A stretch of 64,000 nt of DNA from VGSG01 sp040756375 (GCA_040756375.1 JBFLZC010000011.1:1-64000), one strand, 5' to 3'. Positions 1-8,806 are shown, numbered from the stretch's first letter. Numbers and translations are program-made. The notes: generated from the sequence alone by a model not told the origin.

Positions 1-308
1 GTCGTAATCCGCCCTGATCTCTCGACTCATCTCTGCCTCACTTGATTTTTCCCGCCTTTATAGTACATCCATCCACACATCGCGAGACAAAAATGGAGTT
101 TTGAGACAGTTTCTTTATCGCCGGGAACGAGCGGCCAAGAAAGGATTTTTTTGTCCCCCGGTGGCGCCGAAGGATGAATCCTTCGGACGCCATGGGGGGA
201 CGAAGAGGTGGATCTTTGCTCATCAGTCACCCGGCAATGAATTGCCGGGTGACTTTCAATCGCCCCTACGGGGCTTTAGCGGAGTTGAATGAAAAACCCA
301 TTCATGAA
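1..308. other. Non-coding left edge, no gene recognised
   Basis: No open frame here has recognisable protein character. The stretch holds several hairpins: a short one around 168-187 (CCGAAGGAT / ATCCTTCGG), a perfect 14-bp-stem hairpin at 225-254 and a small GC stem followed by T residues at 262-277. It may be the 3' flank of something beyond the window. Confidence 0.5.
225..277. terminator. Tandem hairpins, terminator-like
   Basis: Positions 225-238 and 241-254 are perfect inverted copies (AGTCACCCGGCAAT and its complement) around a two-base loop. A second stem GCCCC-TAC-GGGGC at 262-274 is followed by TTT. Such a pair could end transcription on either strand. No gene ends immediately beside it, so it may equally be a dispersed palindromic repeat. 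Confidence 0.4.
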
Positions 309-690
309 TTACTCCTTGGCCGAGCCTCGGTTTCTCTCGTGGCATTGAGGCAACAGTTTCTTGCGGACAAGCAGCTCGCCTATCGCGTCCGCTATAGGTC
401 CAGCCCCGCCAACGAAGGACGGTATTTGTCCGGGGACTGCACAAATCGCAGAGGATCTTTCAAAGGCAAAGTCAGGTACTTCGTGGTTTCGAAGATCTCT
501 TTTCCGGTAACCTTTGGAAGGCTTTGAAGAAGTTTCTCTTCCGCGTTGGTCATTATGCACTCTTTGCCTTCCTTGAACTCGGGGCAAAACGCAAGATGCA
601 CCAAGATGTAAGGGACACCGAGGGCCTCCACACATTGAAATCTCATGGCCTTCAACCATTGGTCGCGGGTCTCGGCCGGAACCGAATCCC
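309..690 (-). pseudogene. Frameshifted fragment of an SGNH-hydrolase-like gene
   Basis: On the minus strand about 690 down to 392 reads a frame containing PYILVHLAFCPEFKEGKE and, further on, RPSLAGL. These match VVLVHLAYYPELKAGKE and HPSLDGL in the intact gene at 906-2228. The match then jumps to another frame (about 391 to 309): GELLVRKKLLPQC corresponds to LRLLSEENLIPRC and NRGSAKE to NQGSLSE. So only the last roughly 120 residues of a paralogue survive, with at least one frameshift and no N-terminus or GDS motif. It lies in opposite orientation to the intact copy, its broken end facing that gene's start. Best read as a decayed partial duplication. Confidence 0.72.
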
Positions 691-905
691 GGGATGAGCC
701 TTTTTCTATTGACGCTCTTCGGGCTTTGGCCTTTCCCGAACACGGAACGGAAACAGCTTTCTCTTATACGGAAAAGTCCTACGAGGCACAAGGTTGTTCA
801 ACCTGATGCGGCGCTCCTGCACGCTCTATTTGCCTGTCGTGAAGGGCCGCGATATAATGCGTCCGTTTCTCGAACGGCCTGGACCCTGTTCGCTTGGGAT
901 TTATC

Positions 906-2228
906 ATGAAATCATCGCTTGCCCACAATAAGGCCCACATCCCTATGCGAAGGCGCGTAGTCTTCCATCTGATGATGGTTGGCATTTTAGCCGTCTTACT
1001 GGTACTGGCTCTCATGTGTGGTGAAGTCGCATACCGAGTCTGCCTGTATCACATTGCCCATGACCGCTTTGTGAGGCCACAGACGGGCTCACTGAAAGTC
1101 TTTTCAAAGCCTTTTTGGATATACAATGAAGAATTTGGCTTTGAATACCCACGCGACGAAAAACAGCCTGGAGCGACGATCATTGACGGCCATGTATTCG
1201 ATTGTTGGGAATGGGGTATCACCAACAGCCAAGGGAATGTGGGCGACATAAGCGGCGATTACGAATCCGCTGATATAAAGATCCTCGTCTTCGGCGATTC
1301 ATTCACCAACACGTCATACAAAGGTGAGACATGGCCGAGCTTGCTTCAACTGAGGCTTGGAGAGCGCCTTGGATGCGACGTGAATGTGGTGAACTTCGCG
1401 CGAGACGGCACCGGAATCCTTCAGATGTTCGACCTTGCGGCAGCTATGATCCCAGAATGGAAGCCTGATCTTGCCATCATTGCTTTTATTACGAATGACC
1501 TTGCTCGCGTGAGATCATGGCGTACCGTGACCAAAGTGGACGGGTTGTGGAGATACCTCGCCTCCCCTGTCCCCGGTCCTAACCCGGACCCGCTTATCTG
1601 TTACGACACTGGACTCTACCATCCTGAAGCCACGGCCGAGTGGTGCCGCCGCATGAAGGCTTCACGTGCACGGGATCGCGTCATCGAAGAAATTGAGCAG
1701 TCGTACCAGAAAGGCGTGGGCGCATCCGGCAAGCGCGCGGCAGACATCTTGAATCTGCGGCATTCATATCTTTACGCCAGATTTCGGTACGGTGATCCCT
1801 TTTTCGGACTTCCCGGCGCTTTTCAGTTTCCTTCAGTTCAGTACAACAGCTACGCTGAGGATGCTCGTTTCATGGACAGCTTTCGCAGGATAAAGGAGAC
1901 ATATGTACCTGTCGTCCTCGTGCATCTGGCATATTACCCCGAGCTCAAGGCAGGCAAGGAATACATACTGAACCGCACAGAAGAGAACCTCCTGCGAACC
2001 CTTGCGGAAACAACTGCACACCTGGTTTTTGGAACCATGAGTTACATGTCCTCACCGATCGAGAACCCTGAGCGATATATTAAGTCCACCCATAATTTTC
2101 ATCCATCACTTGATGGCTTGCATATGTATTCGGAAGTGGTTCTGAGGTTGTTGAGTGAGGAGAATCTCATTCCGCGTTGCCTGGACAAGAATCAAGGCTC
2201 TTTATCAGAATTACCTCGACCACGGTGA
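906..2228 (+). CDS. Membrane-anchored SGNH/GDSL hydrolase-like protein
   Basis: The product has about 440 residues. Near the N-terminus is one hydrophobic segment (VVFHLMMVGILAVLLVLAL) after basic residues, typical of a single membrane anchor with the bulk outside the cytoplasm. SGNH-family marks: block I GDSFT about residue 135, FITND (block III, G/x-x-N-D) about 200, and DGLHM near the C-terminus as the Asp-x-x-His block. The substrate is unknown; related proteins are O-acyl hydrolases or transferases acting on surface polysaccharides. ATG 906 is preferred to an in-frame TTG at 894; neither has a strong ribosome site. It converges with another SGNH gene at 2388-3602, and a decayed paralogue lies at 309-690. 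Confidence 0.72.
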   Translation: MKSSLAHNKAHIPMRRRVVFHLMMVGILAVLLVLALMCGEVAYRVCLYHIAHDRFVRPQTGSLKVFSKPFWIYNEEFGFEYPRDEKQPGATIIDGHVFDCWEWGITNSQGNVGDISGDYESADIKILVFGDSFTNTSYKGETWPSLLQLRLGERLGCDVNVVNFARDGTGILQMFDLAAAMIPEWKPDLAIIAFITNDLARVRSWRTVTKVDGLWRYLASPVPGPNPDPLICYDTGLYHPEATAEWCRRMKASRARDRVIEEIEQSYQKGVGASGKRAADILNLRHSYLYARFRYGDPFFGLPGAFQFPSVQYNSYAEDARFMDSFRRIKETYVPVVLVHLAYYPELKAGKEYILNRTEENLLRTLAETTAHLVFGTMSYMSSPIENPERYIKSTHNFHPSLDGLHMYSEVVLRLLSEENLIPRCLDKNQGSLSELPRPR

Positions 2229-2387
2229 CTATTCGTCACGGCATCCAAAGCCGCAAGATGTTGGATATCATTCGAGGGGCAAGTTTGAATCTTATACGGC
2301 AGACGGTCTCCGCAAAGAAGCCTCCGGCATCTTCACTTGCCTCCACTTCTATCAAGGACGGTCCTGCAAGTTCAGTTTTCATGGATT

Positions 2388-3602
2388 TCAATATCTTTGT
2401 CGAGCCTCCTTTGAACTACAGATCAAAGGAAGAATGCGTCGCGCCATTTCTTTACCTAATATTTTGGACTTCTCATCGGAGAGGTGAATCCCGTCATCAG
2501 GGGGGAACTTGCCGGCCATATGCGTGTGATAATAGTCGTGAGCATCGAAGAAAAGCCAGGCCGAGTTCAGATATCCGTCAAGCTGTTCTGTGGCAGCGGC
2601 TCGGAACTTCTCATATGCCTTTAGCTCGCTTTTCAAAGTCTGAGGACAGCGGATGCCGTATTTGTCCATATTCTCAGGGGTAGACATAATCGGCTGAAAA
2701 GCCACCACAATCGGAATCCCGAGGAAATCGCGCTTTATGGATTTCAAGGCGCGAACATAGTTGGGGATCAGGTAAGGGTATATATCCGGCCATTTCTGGG
2801 GGAGCTTATTCAGATCAAAGCTGTGCCCCTTGGGGAATCGGTTCAGGAAATCTTCCGTGGCCTCTTCCGAGAATCTTCCCAGGAAAAAAGACCTTATCGC
2901 AAGCCCTGCACCTGTGTGATGCATTATTCCGGGGAAATAACGTGCGATCTTTTTCAGAGGCGGAGGCGCATATGCTGGGTTTGCCATCCGGACGAGACCG
3001 ATGACGGTCCAATACCCGCTGTACCCTTGGGGCCAATCTCGCGCGATGTCGTTGGCTCCTGAAAATGACACAATCAGGTCCGGCTCTAGCTTGTGCCCCC
3101 ACAGGTTCAAGGCAACAAAATTCGTCATTGTAGAAGAGCCATTCATGGCCAGATTTGTTACGCTGACCGTCTGGATTTCTCCGCACTCTGTCAGTTCGTT
3201 CAGCTTCCTCTCCATTACTTTGTGAAGCATTGCTTCATTGTTGGAAGCTCCCCAGCCCCATGCCGCACTACCTCCGACTAGAATGACTCTATATTCGCCA
3301 GGCCCTTTGGCAGGAGGATTGTCCGGATCGAAGTCGATATTGCAGCCGTGCGCTCCGGACCTGACCTTCCCCTGCTCAACCTGGAAATGCGGTTGCGTGT
3401 GTCCGCCGGTGAACGGATAGAGATCAAATGTGTTGACGCACAAATCAGGGCGCCTGGGGTCCACGGGACCTCCTTGAGTGCCCAATGGCCCCATGTATGG
3501 GGGGAAACGTGCCTGCAAATATAAGTCGAGAGCTTTGATGCCGACAAGGAGAAGGCCGACGGCAACGCCGGATAGGATCAAAAAGAATAGGAGCTTCTTC
3601 AT
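2388..3602 (-). CDS. SGNH/GDSL hydrolase-like protein with N-terminal anchor
   Basis: The product has 404 residues. MKKLLFFLILSGVAVGLLLV is a signal anchor. SGNH blocks are visible: GGSAAWGWG (a variant of block I, nucleophile Ser), a Gly/Asn position in TNLAMNGSS, FSGANDIA (block III Asn-Asp) and DDGIHLSDEK (catalytic Asp-x-x-His). It is not closely similar to the neighbouring 906-2228 product beyond the fold, so this is not a simple tandem duplication. The two genes converge with about 160 bp between their stops. Likely role, by family, is ester hydrolysis or acyl transfer on an exported carbohydrate. Start ATG 3602 is followed at once by the signal sequence. Confidence 0.7.
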   Translation of the reverse strand: MKKLLFFLILSGVAVGLLLVGIKALDLYLQARFPPYMGPLGTQGGPVDPRRPDLCVNTFDLYPFTGGHTQPHFQVEQGKVRSGAHGCNIDFDPDNPPAKGPGEYRVILVGGSAAWGWGASNNEAMLHKVMERKLNELTECGEIQTVSVTNLAMNGSSTMTNFVALNLWGHKLEPDLIVSFSGANDIARDWPQGYSGYWTVIGLVRMANPAYAPPPLKKIARYFPGIMHHTGAGLAIRSFFLGRFSEEATEDFLNRFPKGHSFDLNKLPQKWPDIYPYLIPNYVRALKSIKRDFLGIPIVVAFQPIMSTPENMDKYGIRCPQTLKSELKAYEKFRAAATEQLDGYLNSAWLFFDAHDYYHTHMAGKFPPDDGIHLSDEKSKILGKEMARRILPLICSSKEARQRY

Positions 3603-3904
3603 TTTCCTATGCGAACGGGCGCGCTCAGATCTCTTGGATTACGGGGACGGGCAATAAATAGATTATTAAACACAAGCCGCTCTTCGGAGTCAATCGCCGA
3701 ATCCCCGACCTCGAAAACGCTCGTGCCACACCCGATTCAGCATGGATCCGGGAGCGTGCACAGCAAATAGAGTTGACCTCCGCTGCCCACGTTCCGCAAT
3801 AGCCGTTAAGGAGCCAACGAGGGGAGCGCCACTAACAATCCGTAGATTTTCAGCTATCTTTAACGAATGATGACTAATAAGGGTCAATTAGTTCCTATGA
3901 AATG

Positions 3905-3934
3905 TTGACAACATACTTCATTTATTGGTATAAT
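3905..3934 (+). promoter_or_regulatory. Consensus sigma-70 promoter
   Basis: TTGACA at 3905-3910 and TATAAT at 3929-3934, separated by 18 bp. Both hexamers match the consensus fully. Transcription would start near 3941, leaving a leader of about 32 nt that carries GGAGG at 3961-3965 before the ATG at 3973. The surrounding 3603-3904 holds no gene I can recognise. Confidence 0.8.
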
Positions 3935-3972
3935 TGTTAAAGCGTTCTATCTGTGACATCGGAGGCACACCC

Positions 3973-4413
3973 ATGCGACGCACAATCATCTCTGCCGCAC
4001 TCTTCGCGCTTCTGGCACTCGCTGGTGTCGCAGCGGATGTTCAAGCCGACACGGGCTACGTCTTTGGCCCGTGGAAATACTTTGCGCCCTATTATTTCCC
4101 GCAGAGCGGCTGCTGCCTGGGCTATGTTCTTTCCCCTCACGACTACTTGCCCAAGTACGAGGATCCCAATCCGCCGGTGCCGGGGCTTCCGTTACCACAG
4201 GCATATCCTCCTCCGATGCCCGCGATTAAGAAGGGTGGGCGCATGGCGCCTCACGCTCAAACGGTTTCCCCAAAGCCGATCCAAACTGCTCCACGGCAGA
4301 TCATTCGTCCTGTGCCTCGTGCCACCACTGCAATGGAAGGGCAGCCCGGAACATCACCTCGAATGATCCCGACCAGTCCTACACAACCTTCCCGCACGCT
4401 CAACTCACAGTAA
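3973..4413 (+). CDS. Small exported proline-rich protein
   Basis: The product has 146 residues. A classical signal peptide (MRRTIISAALFALLALAGV, cleavage likely after VQA) is followed by an aromatic stretch (YVFGPWKYFAPYYFPQSGCC) and then a long Pro/Gln/Thr-rich tail with little predicted fold. ATG 3973 is chosen because GGAGG lies 7 nt upstream and because the strong promoter at 3905-3934 overlaps any earlier start. No family is recognised; the composition suggests a periplasmic or envelope protein of low structural complexity. The consensus promoter suggests a well-expressed product. Confidence 0.7.
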   Translation: MRRTIISAALFALLALAGVAADVQADTGYVFGPWKYFAPYYFPQSGCCLGYVLSPHDYLPKYEDPNPPVPGLPLPQAYPPPMPAIKKGGRMAPHAQTVSPKPIQTAPRQIIRPVPRATTAMEGQPGTSPRMIPTSPTQPSRTLNSQ

Positions 4414-4443
4414 CACCGGTTCGAGTTCAAAGGAGTAAGAATC

Positions 4444-4556
4444 GGGGAGGCCCCTCTTGTAACCCCGCGAGACGCGGGGCTCCCCGAACCCCTCCCCAAG
4501 AACTTCCAGCATTTTCGGGAATACCCATTTCTCCAGAGAAATGAGTATTCCCGAAA
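4444..4556. terminator. Paired GC-rich and AT-rich hairpins between convergent genes
   Basis: 4444-4500 holds GGGGAGGCCCC...CCCCTCCCC with an inner CCCCGCGAGACGCGGGG stem. It resembles the element at 6121-6170 in layout and sequence (GGGGAGGCCC at one end, CCCCTCCCCAA at the other), so it is a dispersed repeat. 4513-4556 is a long, nearly perfect hairpin (TTTCGGGAATAC... pairing with GTATTCCCGAAA). The site lies between genes that converge, so a bidirectional terminator is plausible. Confidence 0.5.
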
Positions 4557-4619
4557 GCTTGAGACTTTCTTTGAAGGGGCGTGCGGAGCCCTCTTCACAC
4601 AAAGAAGGCTCCTCAGTTC

Positions 4620-5390
4620 TTATCTCTTTGAATTCGAACTGCTGCAACGGTTAACGGGCTTGTGGTCCCGAAAAGGGCCCAGAGGGCAGGAGTCGCATAA
4701 AGGGACGCGCTTGCAGTACCAATGCCCGACGGCAACGAATTGCGCGTGAAAGTCGTTGTACAAGTCTACGTCAGACGGTATGTGAGCATGGAATAGGGCC
4801 TGAACCGTGTCGTAATCCGCCTTGTCATCCACGAGCCCATGACGACCAAGGACCCGTCGCGTATAGGCATCGACCACGAATATCAGCTTGCCCGCAGCAT
4901 AGAGTATGATGCTATCCGCAGTCTCTTTTCCTACGCCATTGATGGAGAGTAACTCTTGTCGCAGAGCCTCTACCGGCGAGTCGAAGAGAGCGTCCAGATC
5001 ACCATTATGGCACAGGATCAGATGCTCAACGAAATTGCCTAGCCGAGTAGCCTTCACATTGAAGTAGCCCGCAGGATGTATCAGCGCGGCCAGCTCGTCA
5101 TGAGACAGCTCATAGATCCTGAATGGGTCCAGCGCAGCGGCATCCTTGAGATTGCTAATGGCTTGAGCCACATTACGCCACGCGGTGTTCTGGGTGAGCA
5201 CTGCGCCCACGCAGACCTCAAAAGCTGAATTGCCCGGCCACCAGTTCCGATGCCCGAAGTGAGCACGCATAGCCTGGTACATGCGCATCAGGTGTTCACC
5301 CACCGCGTCTTCTTTCGTGATGCGCGGGTTTACCTCACGAGTTTTGATTTTGTCGTTGGCCGCGACCGTACTGATGTTCCGGGAGCCCAT
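4620..5390 (-). CDS. Endonuclease III-like HhH-GPD DNA glycosylase (COG2231 type)
   Basis: The product has 256 residues; the core from about residue 35 reads as a helix-hairpin-helix GPD glycosylase. Landmarks are NWWPGNSAFEVCVGAVLTQN, the HhH loop LLSINGVGKETADSI, and VVDAYTRR with the catalytic Asp. Where E. coli Nth has its catalytic Lys after GVGR, this protein has Glu (GVGKET), which suggests a monofunctional base excision enzyme. The usual C-x6-C-x2-C-x5-C iron-sulfur loop is altered: C-x5-C-x2-C is present but the fourth Cys is displaced by about 13 residues. The first 34 residues are not typical of the family, so translation may begin at an internal Met near 5288. Confidence 0.78.
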   Translation of the reverse strand: MGSRNISTVAANDKIKTREVNPRITKEDAVGEHLMRMYQAMRAHFGHRNWWPGNSAFEVCVGAVLTQNTAWRNVAQAISNLKDAAALDPFRIYELSHDELAALIHPAGYFNVKATRLGNFVEHLILCHNGDLDALFDSPVEALRQELLSINGVGKETADSIILYAAGKLIFVVDAYTRRVLGRHGLVDDKADYDTVQALFHAHIPSDVDLYNDFHAQFVAVGHWYCKRVPLCDSCPLGPFRDHKPVNRCSSSNSKR

Positions 5391-5523
5391 TGTGCTGTAC
5401 TACGAGCCTGTCTGATGAGTGTCAAATCTTACGACGGTCGTGCATACTCGCACGGCACGGGGGTCCGGTCAACAAGCGCACTCCGGAAGAAGTCAGGACT
5501 CGACTCCAGCCGCGGGTTCTGAT

Positions 5524-6081
5524 ATGTATGGCTGTCATTGCATCTCGGGAGAATCCTCTGTGCTCAATTTGCCGGTATTCATACTCACGCTCGTTCCTCT
5601 CTTTTCCGGAACCGTCCCTGGTGGAAGCCCGACCGCAGCGGATTTGCCCACACTCTTGGGGGTTCACGGACCGATCTCACGTGAATTCATAACCGGCAAC
5701 TGGCGCTCCCTCGATCATTTTGTCCGCTGGGGCATTACCGACAAGAAGAAGGCACGAGTGCGCGAGTTCGACCCGCCCGCGCTCATGTCTGTGCGCGAGG
5801 ATGGTACAATCAGGATGCTCGGTTTCTTCCAGCCGGAGGAAGGCCGTTGGGAGGTATCGCGAGATGGTATCCTTATCTTCGATCCACGCCGGCCTGAGCA
5901 AGGATCACAGATCTTTCCGGTAAGGAAGAGGGACCAGGACAGGATCTGGGTGATCCTCCCCTTCTCAGGAGGCGCTACCGGGATCGGAATGGTACGGATT
6001 TCAGACGAAGAGTTCGAAAAGGTAGCCGAGAGTTTTACTGGGAAGCAAAAGAAGAGAAGAGAGAAAACCTCGCGGCGCTAG
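5524..6081 (+). CDS. Hypothetical exported protein
   Basis: From ATG 5524 the product has 185 residues. An N-terminal hydrophobic stretch (LNLPVFILTLVPLFSGTV) looks like a signal peptide or anchor. The rest is a soluble beta-rich sequence with no motif I can assign, ending in a very basic tail (GKQKKRREKTSRR). The frame stays open upstream to 5419, but that segment has no signal character and is Ser/Thr/Arg-rich, so the later start is preferred. It is divergent from the glycosylase gene. I do not recognise the family. Confidence 0.5.
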   Translation: MYGCHCISGESSVLNLPVFILTLVPLFSGTVPGGSPTAADLPTLLGVHGPISREFITGNWRSLDHFVRWGITDKKKARVREFDPPALMSVREDGTIRMLGFFQPEEGRWEVSRDGILIFDPRRPEQGSQIFPVRKRDQDRIWVILPFSGGATGIGMVRISDEEFEKVAESFTGKQKKRREKTSRR

Positions 6082-6120
6082 AAGCCCTTGCAAGAAGCAG
6101 GAGCATTGGAAGAAGTATCT

Positions 6121-6170
6121 GGGGAGGCCCTTTTTGCAAAAAGGGCCTCCTCAGACCCCTCCCCAAAAAC
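6121..6170. terminator. GC/AT hairpin repeat, likely terminator
   Basis: GGAGGCCCTTTTT at 6123-6135 pairs perfectly with AAAAAGGGCCTCC at 6138-6150, followed by ACCCCTCCCCAAAAAC. It is the second copy of the layout seen at 4444-4500 and again sits between genes that converge (5524-6081 and 6603-8069). Confidence 0.55.
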
Positions 6171-6246
6171 TCCTATTCTTTCAACTAGTTCCTCCGCGCG
6201 CGTAGTGCCAGTTCGCTATTATTTTCGTAACATACGGGAAGTGAGC

Positions 6247-6501
6247 TGTCATTGCGAGGAGGGGAGCGACGAAGCAACTCTTGCTTGGTGCCACGGATGT
6301 GCCGGAGGCTCATCCGTGCGAGTCTGGTTCGTCGGAACCTCCTTTGTTAGGGGTCAACTGGTGGCGAGGGTCTCGTGCGCCATCGGGCAACAACGCGCAA
6401 GCACGGATGAGTCCCACGGGACGGGACGTCCCGCGTCTCGCGGGATGGCACCAGACTCGATTGCAGCATTTTGATGTTCCGTTGTGATCGAACGATCATG
6501 G
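6247..6501. repeat. Dispersed repeat, copy 1 (inverted copy at 18273-18507)
   Basis: 6268-6501 matches 18273-18507 in the opposite orientation over about 234 bp at high identity, for example TGGTGCCACGGATGTGCCG and GCGCAAGCACGGATGAGTCC. It contains internal hairpins such as GACGTCCCGCGTCTCGCGGGA. At 6247-6267 the start of a GTCATTGCGAGG-type repeat is attached, the family also seen at 43555-43632. No gene is evident between 6082 and 6602. Confidence 0.85.
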
Positions 6502-6602
6502 CGGATCGCGGAGAATCGCCGGCTCAACTCTTGGCATGATCCGCACTATTCCCTTTCGTCGCACGGTTTCAGCCCAGGACAGGTCCAGAGCATTCCGGGT
6601 TC

Positions 6603-8069
6603 TTACTTGCCCGCAGCTGCACTGTACCGCAGCAAGGGACGTCTAACCGCTTTATTAACCGATCTGGACACAGCCTGACCGATCAGCACGCCCGCGCTGA
6701 GTACAAGGGTGGGAATATCACGCGAATCGAGTACACCAATGCGAAACAGCTTGGTTGCGGCTCGCCACACTTGACCCGGCGTGTAGAACTTGCCCCGTAT
6801 CTGTTTGCTGATGCGTTTCAGTCCCTTGCGTCCCAGAAGCTCGGAGTACACGATCGTGTCATCTCCCACGTAATAGCCCGGAGTTGCCGCGACCTGATCC
6901 TTGAGTGGCGAATACTTCTCCACACGTAATTTCTGATACGTTATGGAATCCAGTCCCAGCTCTTTGGCAAATACCGGGATCTGCATCATCTCTGCTTCAG
7001 TCTCTCCCAAGTTCCCGTAAATAAAGTACCCGTGGTAGTAAAACGGAAATTTCCTGAAGGTTTCGAACGCCCGCCTCACCCGCGCGGAGTCGAATCCCTT
7101 GTTCAACTGTTCCAGAATGCGGTCTGTCGGCGACTCAATCCCGAAAAGGAATACCTTGATCCCTGCTCGCGCCGCGGATTCCAGAACATCCGGGTGGTCT
7201 GATATCTCGATTCGGGCTTGCACCAGGAACTTCTTCTTGATTCCTTCAGCCACGATCCGATCGCAGATCTCTTTGGCCCGCTTTGGATTCACAAAGAAGT
7301 TCTCGTCCGCGATTAGAACGATCCCCGCGGAAATCTCGCGGAGCTCCTCCATGACGGAATCGATGGATCTGGCGGAAAATCGGCGCTTCTGGGTCCAGGG
7401 ATTGAGGTTGAACGTGCAGAACTTGCAATGGTACGGACAACCGCGGGAGGTTAGCAGGATATCGAATTCTTCCCCCCGAAATGTCATGCCGCCTATGTTG
7501 ATATGATACGGCATCAGACGGAGGTCTCTGTTCGGGAACTGGAATGAGTCCACGTCGCTGAAATCGCGGTGTGGATTGTGAATGAGACCGTCCCCACGCC
7601 GGAACGAAATACCCGCGATCTGCTCAAGGTCCGTGCCTTGAGCTATCTCCACGATGGTCTCCTCGCCCTCTCCCCGAACGATGATGTCCACGCCGGGACA
7701 CGCCGCAAAGACCTCTTCTACGTGGTCCGTGGCCTGCTTTCCTCCCACGACCGTGGTCACTTCCCTGGGCAAGGAGTTCACCAACTCGCACACTTCTCGA
7801 AAGTGGTACTCCCAGTTGATGCTAATGCAGAGCAGATCCACTTCTTCCGAGATCAACTTCCGCAACGCCTTTAGGTCCCTCAGCGGTGAATGCAAACGCA
7901 GATCGACAACCGTGACCCGCCCGACGTGAGGCTCAATCGCGGAGGCTACATACTCCAGTCCTGTAGGTGGGAAGACCGCGAGTCCGAGTGAGCCGGAGTG
8001 GCTATCACGGAAGTATGGGTGAAGGCACAGGGCATGTTTGTAAAGGAGGGCCAATGTGCTCCTAACCAC
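6603..8069 (-). CDS. Radical SAM protein with B12-binding-like N-terminal domain
   Basis: The product has 488 residues. Residues about 30-170 form a cobalamin-binding-type Rossmann domain (PPTGLEYVASAIE, VVGGKQATDHVEEVFA, DIIVRGEGEETI). The radical SAM core follows with the cluster motif CPYHCKFC about residue 220 and ADENFFVNP and GIESPTDRILEQLNKG further on. The C-terminal 100 residues are basic. The layout is that of the class B / B12-dependent radical SAM superfamily (methyltransferases, cyclases and others); the substrate cannot be told. The first codon is GTG at 8069 with no clear ribosome site, so the exact start is uncertain. It stands alone between convergent and co-directional genes. 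Confidence 0.8.
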   Translation of the reverse strand: MVRSTLALLYKHALCLHPYFRDSHSGSLGLAVFPPTGLEYVASAIEPHVGRVTVVDLRLHSPLRDLKALRKLISEEVDLLCISINWEYHFREVCELVNSLPREVTTVVGGKQATDHVEEVFAACPGVDIIVRGEGEETIVEIAQGTDLEQIAGISFRRGDGLIHNPHRDFSDVDSFQFPNRDLRLMPYHINIGGMTFRGEEFDILLTSRGCPYHCKFCTFNLNPWTQKRRFSARSIDSVMEELREISAGIVLIADENFFVNPKRAKEICDRIVAEGIKKKFLVQARIEISDHPDVLESAARAGIKVFLFGIESPTDRILEQLNKGFDSARVRRAFETFRKFPFYYHGYFIYGNLGETEAEMMQIPVFAKELGLDSITYQKLRVEKYSPLKDQVAATPGYYVGDDTIVYSELLGRKGLKRISKQIRGKFYTPGQVWRAATKLFRIGVLDSRDIPTLVLSAGVLIGQAVSRSVNKAVRRPLLRYSAAAGK

Positions 8070-8314
8070 GGAAGAAGGTGATCGATTCGCCTTTTCACCG
8101 TGTGCGCTCTCTCGTCACGCGCTCGAACCGCGTGAACCGCGAGCTCTCAGGCAGAATCCAAGCCCTGTGCGTCCCAGCGGACTCCAGGCGGCTTTTCTTG
8201 GAGGGCTTTTTACCTCGCAAGCACCCGCATACTGCTCGAACCGAAGCGCTGTGTCAAGGCGTGGTTCATAAGACGATGGATTTGGGGAGCGGGCTTTTCA
8301 TAAAAGCGAGGGCT

Positions 8315-8806
8315 TTACTGGGCGGATTCGCGGCGACTCTGGAGTTTTCTATCCTTCTTCATAATCTTCCGGAACACCTCACGGAGTTCGTCTTCCTTTA
8401 CTGACTCCAGGAGTTCCCGGGTCGCTTCCGGCTCTTCTTCATCTGTATCGGGAGGCTCCGGGAGAGAAGACTTCTGCTTGTCGCAGCCTGCATCCGACTT
8501 AAGAGAGAACTTGATGTCCGTAATTGGGGCTGCATCAGGACCCAGACACGCATTCACCTTTTTCAACAGTACGGTTTTGATGGCAGCCAGCTCATTCATC
8601 CAGACAGAGGAATCCACCGCCACGTACAGAGTTGAGCCGGAAAGCCTTTCTGCGTGAGCGTGCTTGGCGATGGCTGAGTGGACAATCCTCGGCCACATAT
8701 TCACTACCTTGTGTCGAGCCAGGGCAGGCCCGAGCCCAAGCGCTTCCAGTGCGTTGGTGATAATGGAACCGGCTCTTACCGGAGTGCTCTTTTTACGCGT
8801 GGTCAT
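8315..8806 (-). CDS. DUF721 / DciA-like protein
   Basis: The product has 163 residues. The N-terminal domain (about 10-100) has the DUF721 pattern: SIITNALEALGLGPALARHKVVNMWPRIV, then HAHAERLSGSTLYVAVDSSVWMNEL. DUF721 includes DciA, which works with the replicative DnaB helicase in bacteria lacking DnaC; that role is by family only. The second half is acidic and low in complexity, ending in a charged helix (DELREVFRKIMKKDRKLQSRRE). It shares orientation with mogA and speD upstream, with a 70-bp gap. Confidence 0.75.
   Translation of the reverse strand: MTTRKKSTPVRAGSIITNALEALGLGPALARHKVVNMWPRIVHSAIAKHAHAERLSGSTLYVAVDSSVWMNELAAIKTVLLKKVNACLGPDAAPITDIKFSLKSDAGCDKQKSSLPEPPDTDEEEPEATRELLESVKEDELREVFRKIMKKDRKLQSRRESAQ

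Noticed and set aside
4417..4440. GGTTCGAGTTC as a tRNA T-loop
   Set aside because: No acceptor, anticodon or D-arm can be folded around it.
6440..6470. TGGCAC...TTGC pairs in the dispersed repeats as sigma-54 promoters
   Set aside because: The spacing between the elements is 9 bp rather than 5, and no gene is placed to use them.
6283..6480. Short open frames inside both repeat copies as a conserved small protein
   Set aside because: Similarity follows the whole repeat, including stems and non-coding edges, so the frames are a by-product of repeat identity.
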